A DNA stretch of 64,000 nucleotides, from NCBI GenBank assembly GCA_024636975.1, contig JAGXGA010000053.1:140167-204166 (forward strand), read 5' to 3'. The notes beneath the pieces were generated by a model, which was not told the origin of the DNA, did no database searches, and was given only the letters and a program-made list of their open reading frames with translations. The stretch comes from Mariniphaga sp. GTDB lineage: Bacteria; Bacteroidota; Bacteroidia; Bacteroidales; Prolixibacteraceae. Position numbers and translations under genes: made by a program. How positions within the stretch are numbered: position 1 is the stretch's first letter; every line of letters begins with the position of its first letter. This document shows, one piece after another, positions 10,301-18,985 of the stretch.

Positions 10301-11195
10301 GGTTTCTGTCTTCGAGGTTCAAAGTTATGAAAACAGAGTCCTGTATCATTTCAACATGAATTGAAATTACAGGCTTTGCCGGTATGGTTATTCCCGGTAA
10401 AAAATAAGAGAATTCTTCCAGGCGAAGTTCGTCGGTTTCAAAACTGGCGCTGCCCATCTGATCTGGTTTTGCCTGGTATTGTGCTTGCCCTGTGATCATG
10501 TTTTGGGCCGTTCTCAGTATAAAATCCGAAAGCTCTGCCTGTTCTTCACTCATAGTAAAATTAAGGGCAAGCCTGTTCAACTGGAAATCCGGGTTTTCGG
10601 TTTCCAGCGAAAAATTTTCTATTTCGGCCAATTGCCTTTCTTCCGAATAGTACAGGGAAAGTTTTGTGTTCAGGTTTTTAATTTGTTCAGGAATTACTGT
10701 GTCAGGGGAATTAATACGTATATGCCCTTCATTGATGGTGAATTCGGACAGGTTAATTTTAATGCTCCCTGATGCGGTTGTATCTGCTTCTTCTTCTCCC
10801 GGTTCCACTAAATTTTGAAAATTCCATGTAGAATCGTTTAATTGTTCCAGATAGAAATACGGTTGGTCGATGGTTGCTGAATGAAAATCGATAGTACCAT
10901 TAAAAAGCGACAGCAGGTTGTAGTGCAGGTCCAGTTCTGAAATAAATGCCACAGTGTCATTGTCAAGCGTAAGCAATACATTTTCAAGAGAAAGATCGGT
11001 AAAGAAGGTGCCGTCTAGCTTACCGATTGAAAGTTCTCCATTCAGGATTTCTGAAGCCTGGTTTTCAGCAATATTGGCAATTTTATCTTTAACAGGTTGC
11101 AATTGTATGAGCAGGGATATTAGCAATACAATAAGAAGAACCACCAGGATAAAACCTCCCAGGATCCGCAAACTGTATTTTATTACTTTTTTCAT
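7317..11195 (-). CDS. tamB: Translocation and assembly module protein TamB
   Basis: 1292 aa. An N-terminal signal anchor (about residues 8-32, rich in Ile/Leu/Val) is followed by a very long repetitive beta-rich AsmA-like body. The C-terminal DUF490/TamB domain is at about residues 950-1292. TamB spans the periplasm and works with the TamA barrel in outer-membrane protein or lipid delivery. It starts 2 bp after tamA ends, so the two are one operon in the order tamA-tamB. Length and domain order are normal for Bacteroidota TamB. Confidence 0.92.
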   Translation of the reverse strand: MKKVIKYSLRILGGFILVVLLIVLLISLLIQLQPVKDKIANIAENQASEILNGELSIGKLDGTFFTDLSLENVLLTLDNDTVAFISELDLHYNLLSLFNGTIDFHSATIDQPYFYLEQLNDSTWNFQNLVEPGEEEADTTASGSIKINLSEFTINEGHIRINSPDTVIPEQIKNLNTKLSLYYSEERQLAEIENFSLETENPDFQLNRLALNFTMSEEQAELSDFILRTAQNMITGQAQYQAKPDQMGSASFETDELRLEEFSYFLPGITIPAKPVISIHVEMIQDSVFITLNLEDRNQTIAADISSGNLIEYLFIDTTTILSYKLDTRFSNIDPGYWAGNPDLDYLLNGNLKIRGRGIEPETADISLQAALNESTIEDQRLNNVTADLELRSGNLEGVVKGDGGFGEFYLAPVIRDLMGNPSYNIVLNTNNLNLAVITGTDSLESNINLQARINGQSFDPEKITADADLLVYDSRFQQITMDTLLARVQYANENVQIDSLWLQTQTLTAEAKGNYSMNSNSDLLLTVNFDGLEEFESFVPVSDLSTSGILEAHLSGRTDSLELNAILSLDTTRYDTITIESLRLLANGHIVGNDTLFDATLQVNNLDFGEFLLDSITASVEGSLDSVFLQTKLVNQDINTRLQAGIVPGDKLAITIPEWFINYKNQEWFLQNSPAYIELDSVNYFIDNFRLVSDNTDSAQFITLQGLVSLEGKEDFKFEAGNISIGQLAQTIDMDFEGSGLINLNLNLNGTSKSPILDGSFNVQNTELNNYTLSTLEGSINYSNNLLDFESLVVPQDSGRFEITASLPLQLNLDTMGFHFSPDDSLTAKILIEKFSLDILNSFDIPVQTTGFLEGKVDVNGTANSPNPEGTVRLVNASFAMREYGIDYRDVKLNLNFMRDFIELDTFRIQTSDGNLTGTGRVNFGSDFYKGDISDSKISLDFNDFNPVNHPQFNMQVDGNAHLTGVADSVVFGGDLSIPQSEFYLPAILSLMGRMGTKEMPKPILVQELEDMSVSIDTLDMMEFEKEQPDSVSFDYFDQLKGQLRVRIPRNTWIKNDDMRIEISGELEVIKNSDFFELFGQVDVVRGQYEMLGRVFVINEGTINFEGGEEMNLRMDIEAAYNFRNNQQVQQELTVNVSGTPEEPEVEFELDGSAIEEGDALSYILFGKSLDELTVNEQGNMESAGVGSMAEQAAASLVSAQLTNFLQSKLNVDYIEVKSGGGFDEASVVVGKYITNNLFVSYEQRFGQNDDQNPKKYEVKLEYELFRFLFFELNNSTIDSGFDVIFKFDVL

Positions 11196-11197
11196 AT

Positions 11198-13027
11198 TTA
11201 AAATGCTTGTCCAACACTAATAAAAAACTCCGGGCTATTCTTCTCGTTCCATACCGGAAAACCGACATCAAACCTTACCGGCCCTATCGGTGTTTCAACG
11301 CGAAGGCCGGTACCAACAGAATACGACAGGTTGTTCAGTTCGTAGTGGTACGATTGTTCCCACACATTTCCGCCTTCAAAAAAAGCCACCAGGCTTAATC
11401 TCCAAAATAATGGATACCGTGCTTCAATATTGGTCTCAAATATACTCTTCCCTCCAAGAGGAGTGCCACTTTCTCTTTTGGGGCCCAATTGTGACCGTTG
11501 CCAGCCACGGATTGAAAAACTACCGCCTGAATAAAACCGGTCTTCTACTGGGATAAACTGGCTGGAATCGGAAGAATGAATACCTCCGGCCATAACCCGA
11601 AGGGCAATTACGGCATCTCCCAGCTCCTGGTAAACCCTGAAATCACCCCAAAGTTGTGTGTAACTGAATTCACCTCCTAATAAATAGCCGTTATACCTGA
11701 AGCCGGTGGAAAAATTTATTCCCCGTTCGGGCGAAAACTCAGGAGTAGAATTATCGAGCCGGGTAACCCAGAGGAGCCCTGATTTTTTATACGGAAATTT
11801 ATCTTCTTCATAGTCTGCAAACTCCTCATCTCCCGGCTCAATTGATTGTTCAGTATCTTCAAGATAGTAGGTGAGATTACTGTCGAGCCACCGGTTGAAC
11901 ACATAGTTAAACGGAATTCTTAATCCAAACTTCCTGACATCGTACCCGGGTTCGGAATTTCGCAATATAAAAGGTTCCACTGCAATTGAGGTCTTCATTC
12001 CTAAAAACTGTGGCTGAACCCATCGCAAACGTGCAGAGTAGGGTTCAAGTGCTGAATGTTTCAGTCGCAGGTTGATTCTTCGTGCACCACCTAAAAAACC
12101 CCGATAGGTGAAGTCAACAAATGTCCTGAATTTTTCTTCTGTTCCATAGCCTACACCAAACCTGGTACTTATTCGTGGTGCTTCTTCAATATAAATCCTT
12201 ACAGGAATAGGACTTATTTGAGTTTCATTATCCTTTTGTGGTAAGACTGATACCACCGAAAATAACTGCAGTTGGTAAAGGGCCTGCCGTGTGCGTGTCA
12301 ACAGGTACTGGTTATAAGTTGAATCATTTTTATATTGCAGTTGTTTTCGGATAAATTTCTCCGTCACATGCTCATTGCCGGAAATCGTTGTTTCACCAAA
12401 TCTGGATAGAGGACCTGCATCGACCGAAAAATTGATACCTGTGGTAAGTTTTGAAGGTTCAAGATCAAGCTCGTAACTGCTGGTTGCATAAGCATAGCCA
12501 AGGGTTCTGAATCCATCAGCAAGCAGTTGCAGATCTTCAGTCAATGCCTCATCCCGAAACCTTTCCCCCTTTTTCAAAAGCCGCTCCCTGTTCATTCTGC
12601 TGTAAAGCGAATCAAGTTTTACAGGGCCTGTTTCCTCCGGAAAATTAATCCCGATGGAATCAACTGTTACTGGTTCACCCTCTTCGATTTCAACAAGCAG
12701 GTTGAGTTTGTTTTTTTTATCGTTAACATTTACAACCTTTATAGTGGGCTTAACTTGAAGAAAACCTTCACTTTGATAAATGCGAACCAGTCTTTCCAGA
12801 TCCAGGTCAATAAGCTCCTCGCTGTAAAGGAAGGGGTCTTCGTTTAGTATTTTTTTTTCCAGCCAAGAAACTTCTTTTATTACCATCTGTTCCAGCAGGA
12901 AATCTTTTTCCAAAGTATTATTTCCCCTGAACTTAATATTACGTACTTCATAATTTTCCTGGGCACGCAATTGAATGCTGACACTTGTCAGAAGTATAAT
13001 AGTTAAAATTAGAACCGGGTTTCGCAT
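11198..13027 (-). CDS. tamA: BamA/TamA-family outer-membrane protein
   Basis: 609 aa with a signal peptide (residues 1-22, ending LRAQ), POTRA-like repeats at about residues 25-280 and a C-terminal 16-strand surface-antigen barrel. The barrel carries the lid-loop motif as SIRGWQRSQLGP (about residue 510) and ends in Phe, the usual last residue of an OMP beta-signal. Its size and its direct linkage to tamB identify it as TamA rather than BamA, which is larger with five POTRAs. The upstream intergenic region is shared with yihY, which is transcribed divergently. Confidence 0.9.
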   Translation of the reverse strand: MRNPVLILTIILLTSVSIQLRAQENYEVRNIKFRGNNTLEKDFLLEQMVIKEVSWLEKKILNEDPFLYSEELIDLDLERLVRIYQSEGFLQVKPTIKVVNVNDKKNKLNLLVEIEEGEPVTVDSIGINFPEETGPVKLDSLYSRMNRERLLKKGERFRDEALTEDLQLLADGFRTLGYAYATSSYELDLEPSKLTTGINFSVDAGPLSRFGETTISGNEHVTEKFIRKQLQYKNDSTYNQYLLTRTRQALYQLQLFSVVSVLPQKDNETQISPIPVRIYIEEAPRISTRFGVGYGTEEKFRTFVDFTYRGFLGGARRINLRLKHSALEPYSARLRWVQPQFLGMKTSIAVEPFILRNSEPGYDVRKFGLRIPFNYVFNRWLDSNLTYYLEDTEQSIEPGDEEFADYEEDKFPYKKSGLLWVTRLDNSTPEFSPERGINFSTGFRYNGYLLGGEFSYTQLWGDFRVYQELGDAVIALRVMAGGIHSSDSSQFIPVEDRFYSGGSFSIRGWQRSQLGPKRESGTPLGGKSIFETNIEARYPLFWRLSLVAFFEGGNVWEQSYHYELNNLSYSVGTGLRVETPIGPVRFDVGFPVWNEKNSPEFFISVGQAF

Positions 13028-13337
13028 ATAATTCAGAATTCATTTTAATCTGTTTTAGTTCGGTAACAGGATTGCAAATATTATTGCAATTATTGTTTTA
13101 GCAGATATTTTGAATTTCTCTAAAGTTAACGAATTTTTGATTCATGTGGTTCAAAATTAATCTGCGGCAATTTTCTTTAACGTGGTAAAATTTCTACATC
13201 ATTCCCCATGTTTTGGGGAAGCTTTCTAAAAAGCCAAACCATTTAAAGGCAATAAATTGAAATTAGATGCCATTAAGCAGTATGGCATAATTCTTTCTTT
13301 ATCCTAAACGAGTTAACAATAAACTATCCAATTTTTA
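13028..13337. other. Divergent intergenic region tamA/yihY
   Basis: 310 bases of AT-rich DNA holding the promoters of two divergent genes. A small hairpin pairs TTCCCC (13202-13207) with GGGGAA (13215-13220). No coding frame is seen. Confidence 0.4.
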
Positions 13338-14258
13338 ATGAAAAAAAATAAAGTAAAGACCTTATTTTTCGATATTCTGAAAGTTTTTAAGAATTCGTTT
13401 TTCAATTTTGGATCGAACAGACCAGTTCAACTGGCAGGTACTACTGCCTATTTTGGTATATTTTCCACAGTTCCGATTATAATTATAATAATATCGGTTT
13501 TTGGTAGTATTACCGGAAATTCAGCCATTCGTGAAAAGTTATTTACAGAGATTGAAATTATGCTGGGTAGTGACAGTGCTAAATTGTTACAAAATGCAAT
13601 GGAAAACTATAATATTGTTGAAAACAGCACCATAGGTACAATAGTGGGGGCTGCTATTTTTATTATATCTGCTACTGCCTTATTCACCCAGTTGCAAAAT
13701 TCAATAAACTTTATTTGGAGGGTGAAGGTTAAAACAAGTCTGAAAGTCAGTATTGTTAACCTGCTGAGAACCCGGGCTTTTTCTTTTGTGGTTATACTCG
13801 GTCTGGGTCTGTTGCTTCTGGTCTCTTTAATTGTTGATGCATCAATAGGTGTGTTAAAAGATTTTTTAACCACGCGTCTCAGTGAAGACTTTGTGATTTT
13901 AGCCCAAACTATCAATCTGTTTTTTTCCCTTGGAATTGTTGCTGTTGTTACAGCATTTGTTTACCGTTTCCTTCCCGATATGCATGTGTACTGGAGTGCA
14001 GCCTGGTTTGGGGCAGGAGTGACTTCAGTGCTATTTGCTATTGGTCGCCTGGTTATTGGAATGGTATTAGCCAATTCTAAAATGGGGGCTGTTTATGGAA
14101 CCGCAGGATCAATCGTCGTTCTCCTGGTATATGTATTCCTCATGGCAGTGATTTTTTATTTTGGAGTAGAGCTTACCCGCCAGTTTTCCCTCTACTATGG
14201 CCATGATAACCTTCCAAGGAGTTATGCCGGAACGTTTGAAATCCATTCTGTGGAATAA
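13338..14258 (+). CDS. YihY/BrkB family inner-membrane protein
   Basis: 306 aa with about six membrane segments. Family marks are the N-terminal LAGTTAYFGIFSTVPIIIIIIS helix, GTIVGAAIFIISATALFTQLQNSINFIW near the middle and the C-terminal GAVYGTAGSIVVLLVYVF with VIFYFGVELTRQF. The family was once called RNase BN by mistake. It is a polytopic membrane protein of uncertain transport function. It is a single gene closed by a hairpin terminator at 14287-14320. Confidence 0.9.
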   Translation: MKKNKVKTLFFDILKVFKNSFFNFGSNRPVQLAGTTAYFGIFSTVPIIIIIISVFGSITGNSAIREKLFTEIEIMLGSDSAKLLQNAMENYNIVENSTIGTIVGAAIFIISATALFTQLQNSINFIWRVKVKTSLKVSIVNLLRTRAFSFVVILGLGLLLLVSLIVDASIGVLKDFLTTRLSEDFVILAQTINLFFSLGIVAVVTAFVYRFLPDMHVYWSAAWFGAGVTSVLFAIGRLVIGMVLANSKMGAVYGTAGSIVVLLVYVFLMAVIFYFGVELTRQFSLYYGHDNLPRSYAGTFEIHSVE

Positions 14259-14286
14259 TTATTAAAAGCTGCTATGGTGAAAAAGA

Positions 14287-14321
14287 AAAAACCAGCTCTT
14301 ATGTATATAAAGCTGGTTTTT
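14287..14321. terminator. Bidirectional terminator
   Basis: AAAACCAGCT (14287-14296) pairs with AGCTGGTTTT (14311-14320). A-rich and T-rich flanks on both sides let it end yihY on the plus strand and the small-protein operon on the minus strand. Confidence 0.75.
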
Positions 14322-14348
14322 AAGGGGCAGAAATGATATATATTTATT

Positions 14349-14498
14349 TCAATATCTTCCCCTTATAAGCGTTAATAAAATAGATATTACGGCAAAAATG
14401 AGCAGAATATGAATCAGGCTTCCTAAAGAAAATATAAAAAAGCCAAAGATCCATCCAATTATCAGAACTACCGCAATAATGTACAAGATGGTTCTCAT
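14349..14498 (-). CDS. Lmo0937-like 49-aa membrane protein
   Basis: 49 codons from ATG at 14498 to TGA at 14349-14351. The sequence starts [20 protein letters not shown] and ends TLIRGRY, with two hydrophobic helices. This is the pattern of the small Lmo0937 (DUF5670) membrane protein family, often induced by stress. Its ATG overlaps the TGA of the CsbD gene as ATGA, so the two are translationally coupled. Confidence 0.8.
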   Translation of the reverse strand: MRTILYIIAVVLIIGWIFGFFIFSLGSLIHILLIFAVISILLTLIRGRY

Positions 14499-14683
14499 TT
14501 CATTGAGTTCAATTCTTTTACTACTTCATCACGTGTTTTTCCTGTTTTCTTTTGTATGCGACCAACCAGTTCTTCTTCTTTGCCTTCAGCATATTTAAGA
14601 TCATCGTCAGTAAGATCTGCATACTTCTGTTTTAGGTTACCCTTCAAAACATTCCAGTTACCCTTGATTTCTAATTTGTCCAT
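14495..14683 (-). CDS. CsbD family stress protein
   Basis: 62 aa. The [20 protein letters not shown] start and the repeated D/E-K helices fit the CsbD domain, a small hydrophilic general-stress protein first described in Bacillus as a sigma-B target. It overlaps the downstream small membrane gene by four bases. The pairing of CsbD with a tiny membrane protein is recurrent in Bacteroidota. Function at the molecular level is unknown. Confidence 0.88.
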   Translation of the reverse strand: MDKLEIKGNWNVLKGNLKQKYADLTDDDLKYAEGKEEELVGRIQKKTGKTRDEVVKELNSMK

Positions 14684-15198
14684 AACATTTAATTTTTAAT
14701 TGATTAATATAAATATTTGAAATCCTGTTTATTTTTGGAGGTTCTGTTTTAACGATTAGAGATTATAAATTATCGAAAAATTGTGCCGGGTTAAATGATA
14801 TTTTAATAAGCACATGATTCACAACTGCTTAGTTTGTTTCATCAATGCTGAAATCAATTTATTTATGTACAGAATTTACCCAATCTGTACGTTAATTCCA
14901 CAAAACATGAGTATAATCTCAAAAGATGAGAATAGGAAATGCGAAATATTTTAAGATTTATTATCAGTCTGAGTTTCAGTTAGCTGTTTTAAACAGGGCA
15001 TATGTTGAATTTTTCCTCAATTTGCGTAGATTATCCTCAGTAAAGGAGGTATTACTCTAAAATTGATTTGAACTAATAATGTACTAAAGGAATTTGTATT
15101 TATTTGTAAGTCAGTAACTTAGTTTTATTCCCAATTATTACTCATTTTTGGCATTGTATTTTCAAGGGCATTAACAGAATGTTTAACTTTTAAATTAA
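14684..15198. other. 515-base noncoding region with inverted repeat
   Basis: No gene is seen. GTACAGA (14867-14873) and TCTGTAC (14884-14890) form a perfect 7-base inverted repeat around 10 bases, a possible operator or hairpin. An orphan AAAGGAGGT at 15042-15050 resembles a strong ribosome-binding site, but no start codon or ORF follows it at a usable distance. Confidence 0.4.
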
Positions 15199-15798
15199 AT
15201 GAAGATGAAAACAAGGAAAAATTTTAAAATTTCTTTAACAATAATGACACTGCTAATTGCAGGACTTTTTGTTTCCTGTGAACAAAGAGAAAATTTTGAT
15301 GAAAAGGTTCAAATTGAAGTCGAAGATTTTAGGGAAGATCTTAATGGTCTTGATCGGACGAACGATAACTTTGCTGATAACCTGCATACAGAGCTTCAGG
15401 AATTCGAAGAATCAATGAATGACTTGAAAGAAGAAATGAATGAGGCTGGTGAACAGGTGAACATGGAAGTAAGGCAGGCAGTAAATGATCTGCAGGCAGA
15501 AGCGCGTTCTCTTAGGATGAAAATTGAAAGTCGTACCCAGGTAGATGAAGATGAAGGTTTGTTTGGTGATATGGGCGATGAAGATGCAGTTGACGGAGAT
15601 CGCACTGCTCAGGCACAACGCGATACAACTTTAAATGATACTACCATGTTAGGTGAAGGATTCGAAGAAGATGTGGAAGCTATTGGTCAGGAAATTGAGA
15701 CTGAATTCCAGGATTTCAGACAAAATGTAGACCAATGGGCTGACAGGCTTTCAGCTAACATTGGCGAAGAATTAGACGAAGGCAACGAATCATATTAG
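15199..15798 (+). CDS. Acidic coiled-coil lipoprotein of unknown function
   Basis: 199 aa. The N-terminus is a lipoprotein signal with LFVSC as lipobox (Cys at about residue 27). The mature part is strongly acidic and mostly helical, with heptad-like segments at about residues 35-110 and 150-195, and a short Gly/Asp-rich linker near residue 118. No family is recognised. A negatively charged, helical periplasmic lipoprotein next to stress genes may be an envelope-stress or scaffold protein, but that is only inference. It is monocistronic and ends at a strong terminator. Confidence 0.75.
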   Translation: MKMKTRKNFKISLTIMTLLIAGLFVSCEQRENFDEKVQIEVEDFREDLNGLDRTNDNFADNLHTELQEFEESMNDLKEEMNEAGEQVNMEVRQAVNDLQAEARSLRMKIESRTQVDEDEGLFGDMGDEDAVDGDRTAQAQRDTTLNDTTMLGEGFEEDVEAIGQEIETEFQDFRQNVDQWADRLSANIGEELDEGNESY

Positions 15799-15836
15799 TT
15801 TAGTTTTTGTAGGTTTGGTTTTAATTAACTTGATAC

Positions 15837-15864
15837 AGGCGGACTGATGAGTCCGCCTTTTTTT
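15837..15864 (+). terminator. Rho-independent terminator after the acidic lipoprotein
   Basis: AGGCGGACT (15837-15845) pairs with AGTCCGCCT (15850-15858) around four bases, followed by a T-run to 15864. It lies between two convergent genes and may also serve the minus-strand ATPase gene. Confidence 0.85.
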
Positions 15865-15867
15865 ATG

Positions 15868-17961
15868 CTATTTACTTTTTAAAACCCGCATGGCATTAAA
15901 TACGGCAATCAATGCCACACCCATGTCACCAAAAACCGCTTCCCACATGGTGGCAATTCCGGCGATACCAAGCACAATAAAAATCAGTTTTACACCCAAA
16001 GCAAAAAAGATGTTTTGCCAGACAACATTTCGTGTTTTATTTGCTATTTCAATGGCCTCAGCCACTTTTGACGGAGAGTCGGTCATAAGTACCACGTCGG
16101 CGGTTTCCACAGCAGCATCCGAGCCCAGTGCGCCCATGGCGATACCTACATCGGCACGGGCCAGAACCGGTGCATCATTAATCCCATCTCCTGCAAAGAC
16201 TACTTTCCCGTCCTTGCTTTCTTTCATCAACATTTCAATGTGCTTAACTTTGTCTTCCGGCATTAGTTCCGAATAAAACCTGTCAATCTTAAGCTGTGCT
16301 GCCATGCCTTCAGTTGCAAAACGATTATCACCAGTTAGTATAACTGTTTTGATGCCCTTTGCTTTTAGTTTTTCAACAGCCTCGGCTGCATCAGGCTTAA
16401 GGCTGTCGGAAATAACAATATAGCCGGCATAAGTATTGTCGACAGCTACATATACAACAGTGCCTCTCTTTTCCTTATTCTCACTGAACCTGATATTCTC
16501 GCGGTGCATGAGCTTATCGTTGCCTGCCAATATAATTTTGTGGTCAACGGTTGCTTTAATTCCATGACCCGAAATTTCTTCAATCTGACCTATATTTAAG
16601 TTTAGGGTATTGTGGACTGATGCTTCAAGTATCGATTTCGCAATGGGATGATTGGAATGCGATTCAGCATGGGCTGCATATTTTAAGACTTCTACTTCTG
16701 AAAAGCTTCCTGATGGCAATACTTCCGACACTTTAAATTCGCCCCGGGTAAGTGTACCTGTTTTATCGAAAACCACTGTTTTTACATGAGTCAGCGCATC
16801 CAGGAAATTGGAACCTTTAATAAGTATGCCTTTGCGGGAAGCTGCACCAATGCCTCCAAAATAGCCAAGCGGTATGCTGATTACCAGGGCACATGGACAA
16901 GAAACCACGAGCACTACCAGTGCCCGGTATATCCAGTCGCTGAATGTTTGACCAGCAAATAACAGGGGTGGGAGCGTGGCCAGCAAAAGTGCGGCTATCA
17001 CAACTACAGGTGTGTAATATCGTGCAAATGTGGTAATGAATTTTTCTGTTTCGGCCTTCCTTGATGAGGCATTTTCCACCAGCTCCAGTATCTTTGAAAT
17101 AGAAGAATCTCCAAATGATTTGGTGACAGTTACTGTTAGCAGTCCGCTTTGATTAATCATCCCCGACAGTACTTCATCATTTTCCTTAATTTTCCGGGGC
17201 ACACTTTCACCGGTTAGGGCTGAAGTGTCGACAAAGGATTCGCCCGCTGTTACATTGCCATCAAGCGGTATTTTTTCTCCTGCCCGAACTACAATTACAT
17301 CTCCCGGCTTAACACTTTCAGGAGAAACCCTTGTTACCTGGCCATCCACTGAGAGGTTCGCATAATCGGGTTTTAACTCCAGCAGCGACTGAATTGACCT
17401 GCGGGAGCGATTGACTGAGATGTCCTGGAAGAATTCACCCACTACATAAAAAAGCATTACAGCAACAGCCTCAGGCAATTCACCTATGGCAATGGCACCC
17501 AATGTTGCAATGGTCATAAGAAAGTACTCGCTGAATACTTGCCCGTGGATGATGTTTTTCACTGCCAGAACTATGACATTTCTTCCAACAACAAGGTAAG
17601 CCAACCCAAATACCAGGTAATCGAGGATGCGGAAAGGAGTGTTACGCAGTTCTTCCCTGAACAGAAGACCCCCTACCAAAAGAATCAATCCGGCTAAGGC
17701 CTGTATGATGGTCCGTTGGTTTTCTGCTATTTCGCTGCCTGTTATTAACTGTTTTTTTCGGCTGAATTCTTCAATTTCTGCATCCGGCTCAATTTCTTTA
17801 ATTTTTTGCCTTACATTCTCCAGATTGCCTGTATCAAGTGTCATGGATTCAGTAGCAAAATTCACCGAAACGAACTTAACATCTTCCAATTTGCGCACAC
17901 CTTCCTCTATACGTGCGGCACACGATGCACAATCAAGATTTTTTATATGGTACTTTTCCAT
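15868..17961 (-). CDS. Zn2+/Cd2+/Pb2+-type heavy-metal P1B ATPase
   Basis: 697 aa ZntA/CadA-like exporter. An N-terminal HMA domain has the metal-binding CASC at residues 11-14. The transmembrane metal site is SCPCAL. The phosphorylation loop is DKTGTLT, the P1B-type SNHPIA is present, and the hinge is GDGINDAPVL. The last helix carries GDMGVALIAVFNAMR, where an acidic residue is typical of Zn/Cd/Pb-specific pumps rather than Cu pumps. It exports divalent soft metals across the inner membrane. No metal regulator gene is adjacent. Confidence 0.92.
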   Translation of the reverse strand: MEKYHIKNLDCASCAARIEEGVRKLEDVKFVSVNFATESMTLDTGNLENVRQKIKEIEPDAEIEEFSRKKQLITGSEIAENQRTIIQALAGLILLVGGLLFREELRNTPFRILDYLVFGLAYLVVGRNVIVLAVKNIIHGQVFSEYFLMTIATLGAIAIGELPEAVAVMLFYVVGEFFQDISVNRSRRSIQSLLELKPDYANLSVDGQVTRVSPESVKPGDVIVVRAGEKIPLDGNVTAGESFVDTSALTGESVPRKIKENDEVLSGMINQSGLLTVTVTKSFGDSSISKILELVENASSRKAETEKFITTFARYYTPVVVIAALLLATLPPLLFAGQTFSDWIYRALVVLVVSCPCALVISIPLGYFGGIGAASRKGILIKGSNFLDALTHVKTVVFDKTGTLTRGEFKVSEVLPSGSFSEVEVLKYAAHAESHSNHPIAKSILEASVHNTLNLNIGQIEEISGHGIKATVDHKIILAGNDKLMHRENIRFSENKEKRGTVVYVAVDNTYAGYIVISDSLKPDAAEAVEKLKAKGIKTVILTGDNRFATEGMAAQLKIDRFYSELMPEDKVKHIEMLMKESKDGKVVFAGDGINDAPVLARADVGIAMGALGSDAAVETADVVLMTDSPSKVAEAIEIANKTRNVVWQNIFFALGVKLIFIVLGIAGIATMWEAVFGDMGVALIAVFNAMRVLKSK

Positions 17962-18212
17962 GTCAGATGCTATTCCAATTGCAAAACAGGGTATTAATGC
18001 GATTGTTCAAAGGGTAAAATTATCTTTTTTTCTTATAAATCATTGCTATAAAAAATATAAAACTCGTAGCAACGATTTGAGAAAACAGATTTTCCATTAC
18101 AATTAATTTCAATTTTCAGCAGGTGTTATTATATTAATTGCAGACAAATTCCCAAATTTACGTGAAATATTAATTGCTTTGGCCTGGTACCCGGAGCAGT
18201 AAAATACCTGTT

Positions 18213-18980
18213 ATGGAAACACTTAAAATTACCTTAGTTCAGCCGGATATTGTTTGGGAGCAACCTGCCGCCAATCTTGAAAATTACAATAAGCTGTTAT
18301 CAGGAGAAAGGTTAACCGACCTGATAGTTCTGCCTGAAATGTTTACCACCGGTTTTTCCATGCAGCCCATGAAACTGAGGGAGAAAATGGACGGACCCAC
18401 GGTTCAGTGGATGAAACAACTTGCTTTACAAAAAAAGGCTGCTGTAACCGGTACGCTGATTATTGAGGAAGAAGGAAAGTATTACAACCGCTGTCTTTGG
18501 GTTTCTCCCGATGGAAGCGTTAAGCATTACGACAAACGGCACCTGTTTACTATGGCAGGTGAACGCCAGCACTACACCGCCGGAAAGGAAAGGATAATTG
18601 TTGAACACATGGGGTGGAAGTTTTGTCCGTTGATATGCTATGATTTAAGGTTTCCGGTTTGGAGCCGTAACAATGAAGATTACGATGTCCTGATTTATAT
18701 GACCAACTGGCCTTCAGCCCGACATCATGTATGGAAAAGCCTCCTGGTAGCCAGAGCTATTGAAAACCAGGCCTATTGTGTGGGAGTTAACAGGATAGGG
18801 TCGGATGCAACAGGTAAAACATACCGTGGAGATTCAGCAATGATTGATCCTAAAGGGTTTGCTACCTATATGGGGTCTGCAGAACAGGCCGAAACTTTTA
18901 AAATATCATACAGCGATTTGCACCGGTTCCGAAAAATTTTCCCTGTTTTATATGATCGTGATGCCTTTACTATGGCATAG
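18213..18980 (+). CDS. Omega-amidase-like nitrilase-superfamily hydrolase
   Basis: 255 aa from the ATG at 18213. An upstream in-frame start at 18174 would add 13 residues with no family similarity. The C-N hydrolase triad is complete: Glu in VLPEMF, Lys in YDKRHLF and Cys in LICYDLRFP. This sequence type matches YafV/Nit2-like omega-amidases, which hydrolyse alpha-ketoglutaramate or ketosuccinamate in metabolite repair. It converges on the amidotransferase-like gene with 5 bp between stops. Confidence 0.87.
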   Translation: METLKITLVQPDIVWEQPAANLENYNKLLSGERLTDLIVLPEMFTTGFSMQPMKLREKMDGPTVQWMKQLALQKKAAVTGTLIIEEEGKYYNRCLWVSPDGSVKHYDKRHLFTMAGERQHYTAGKERIIVEHMGWKFCPLICYDLRFPVWSRNNEDYDVLIYMTNWPSARHHVWKSLLVARAIENQAYCVGVNRIGSDATGKTYRGDSAMIDPKGFATYMGSAEQAETFKISYSDLHRFRKIFPVLYDRDAFTMA

Positions 18981-18985
18981 GTTAT

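Noticed and set aside
7317..11195. Plus-strand ORFs opposite tamB
   Set aside because: They are antisense shadows of a long coding gene and show no protein-family features.
15042..15050. AAAGGAGGT as a ribosome-binding site
   Set aside because: No start codon with an open frame follows at a suitable distance. It is recorded only as an orphan motif.
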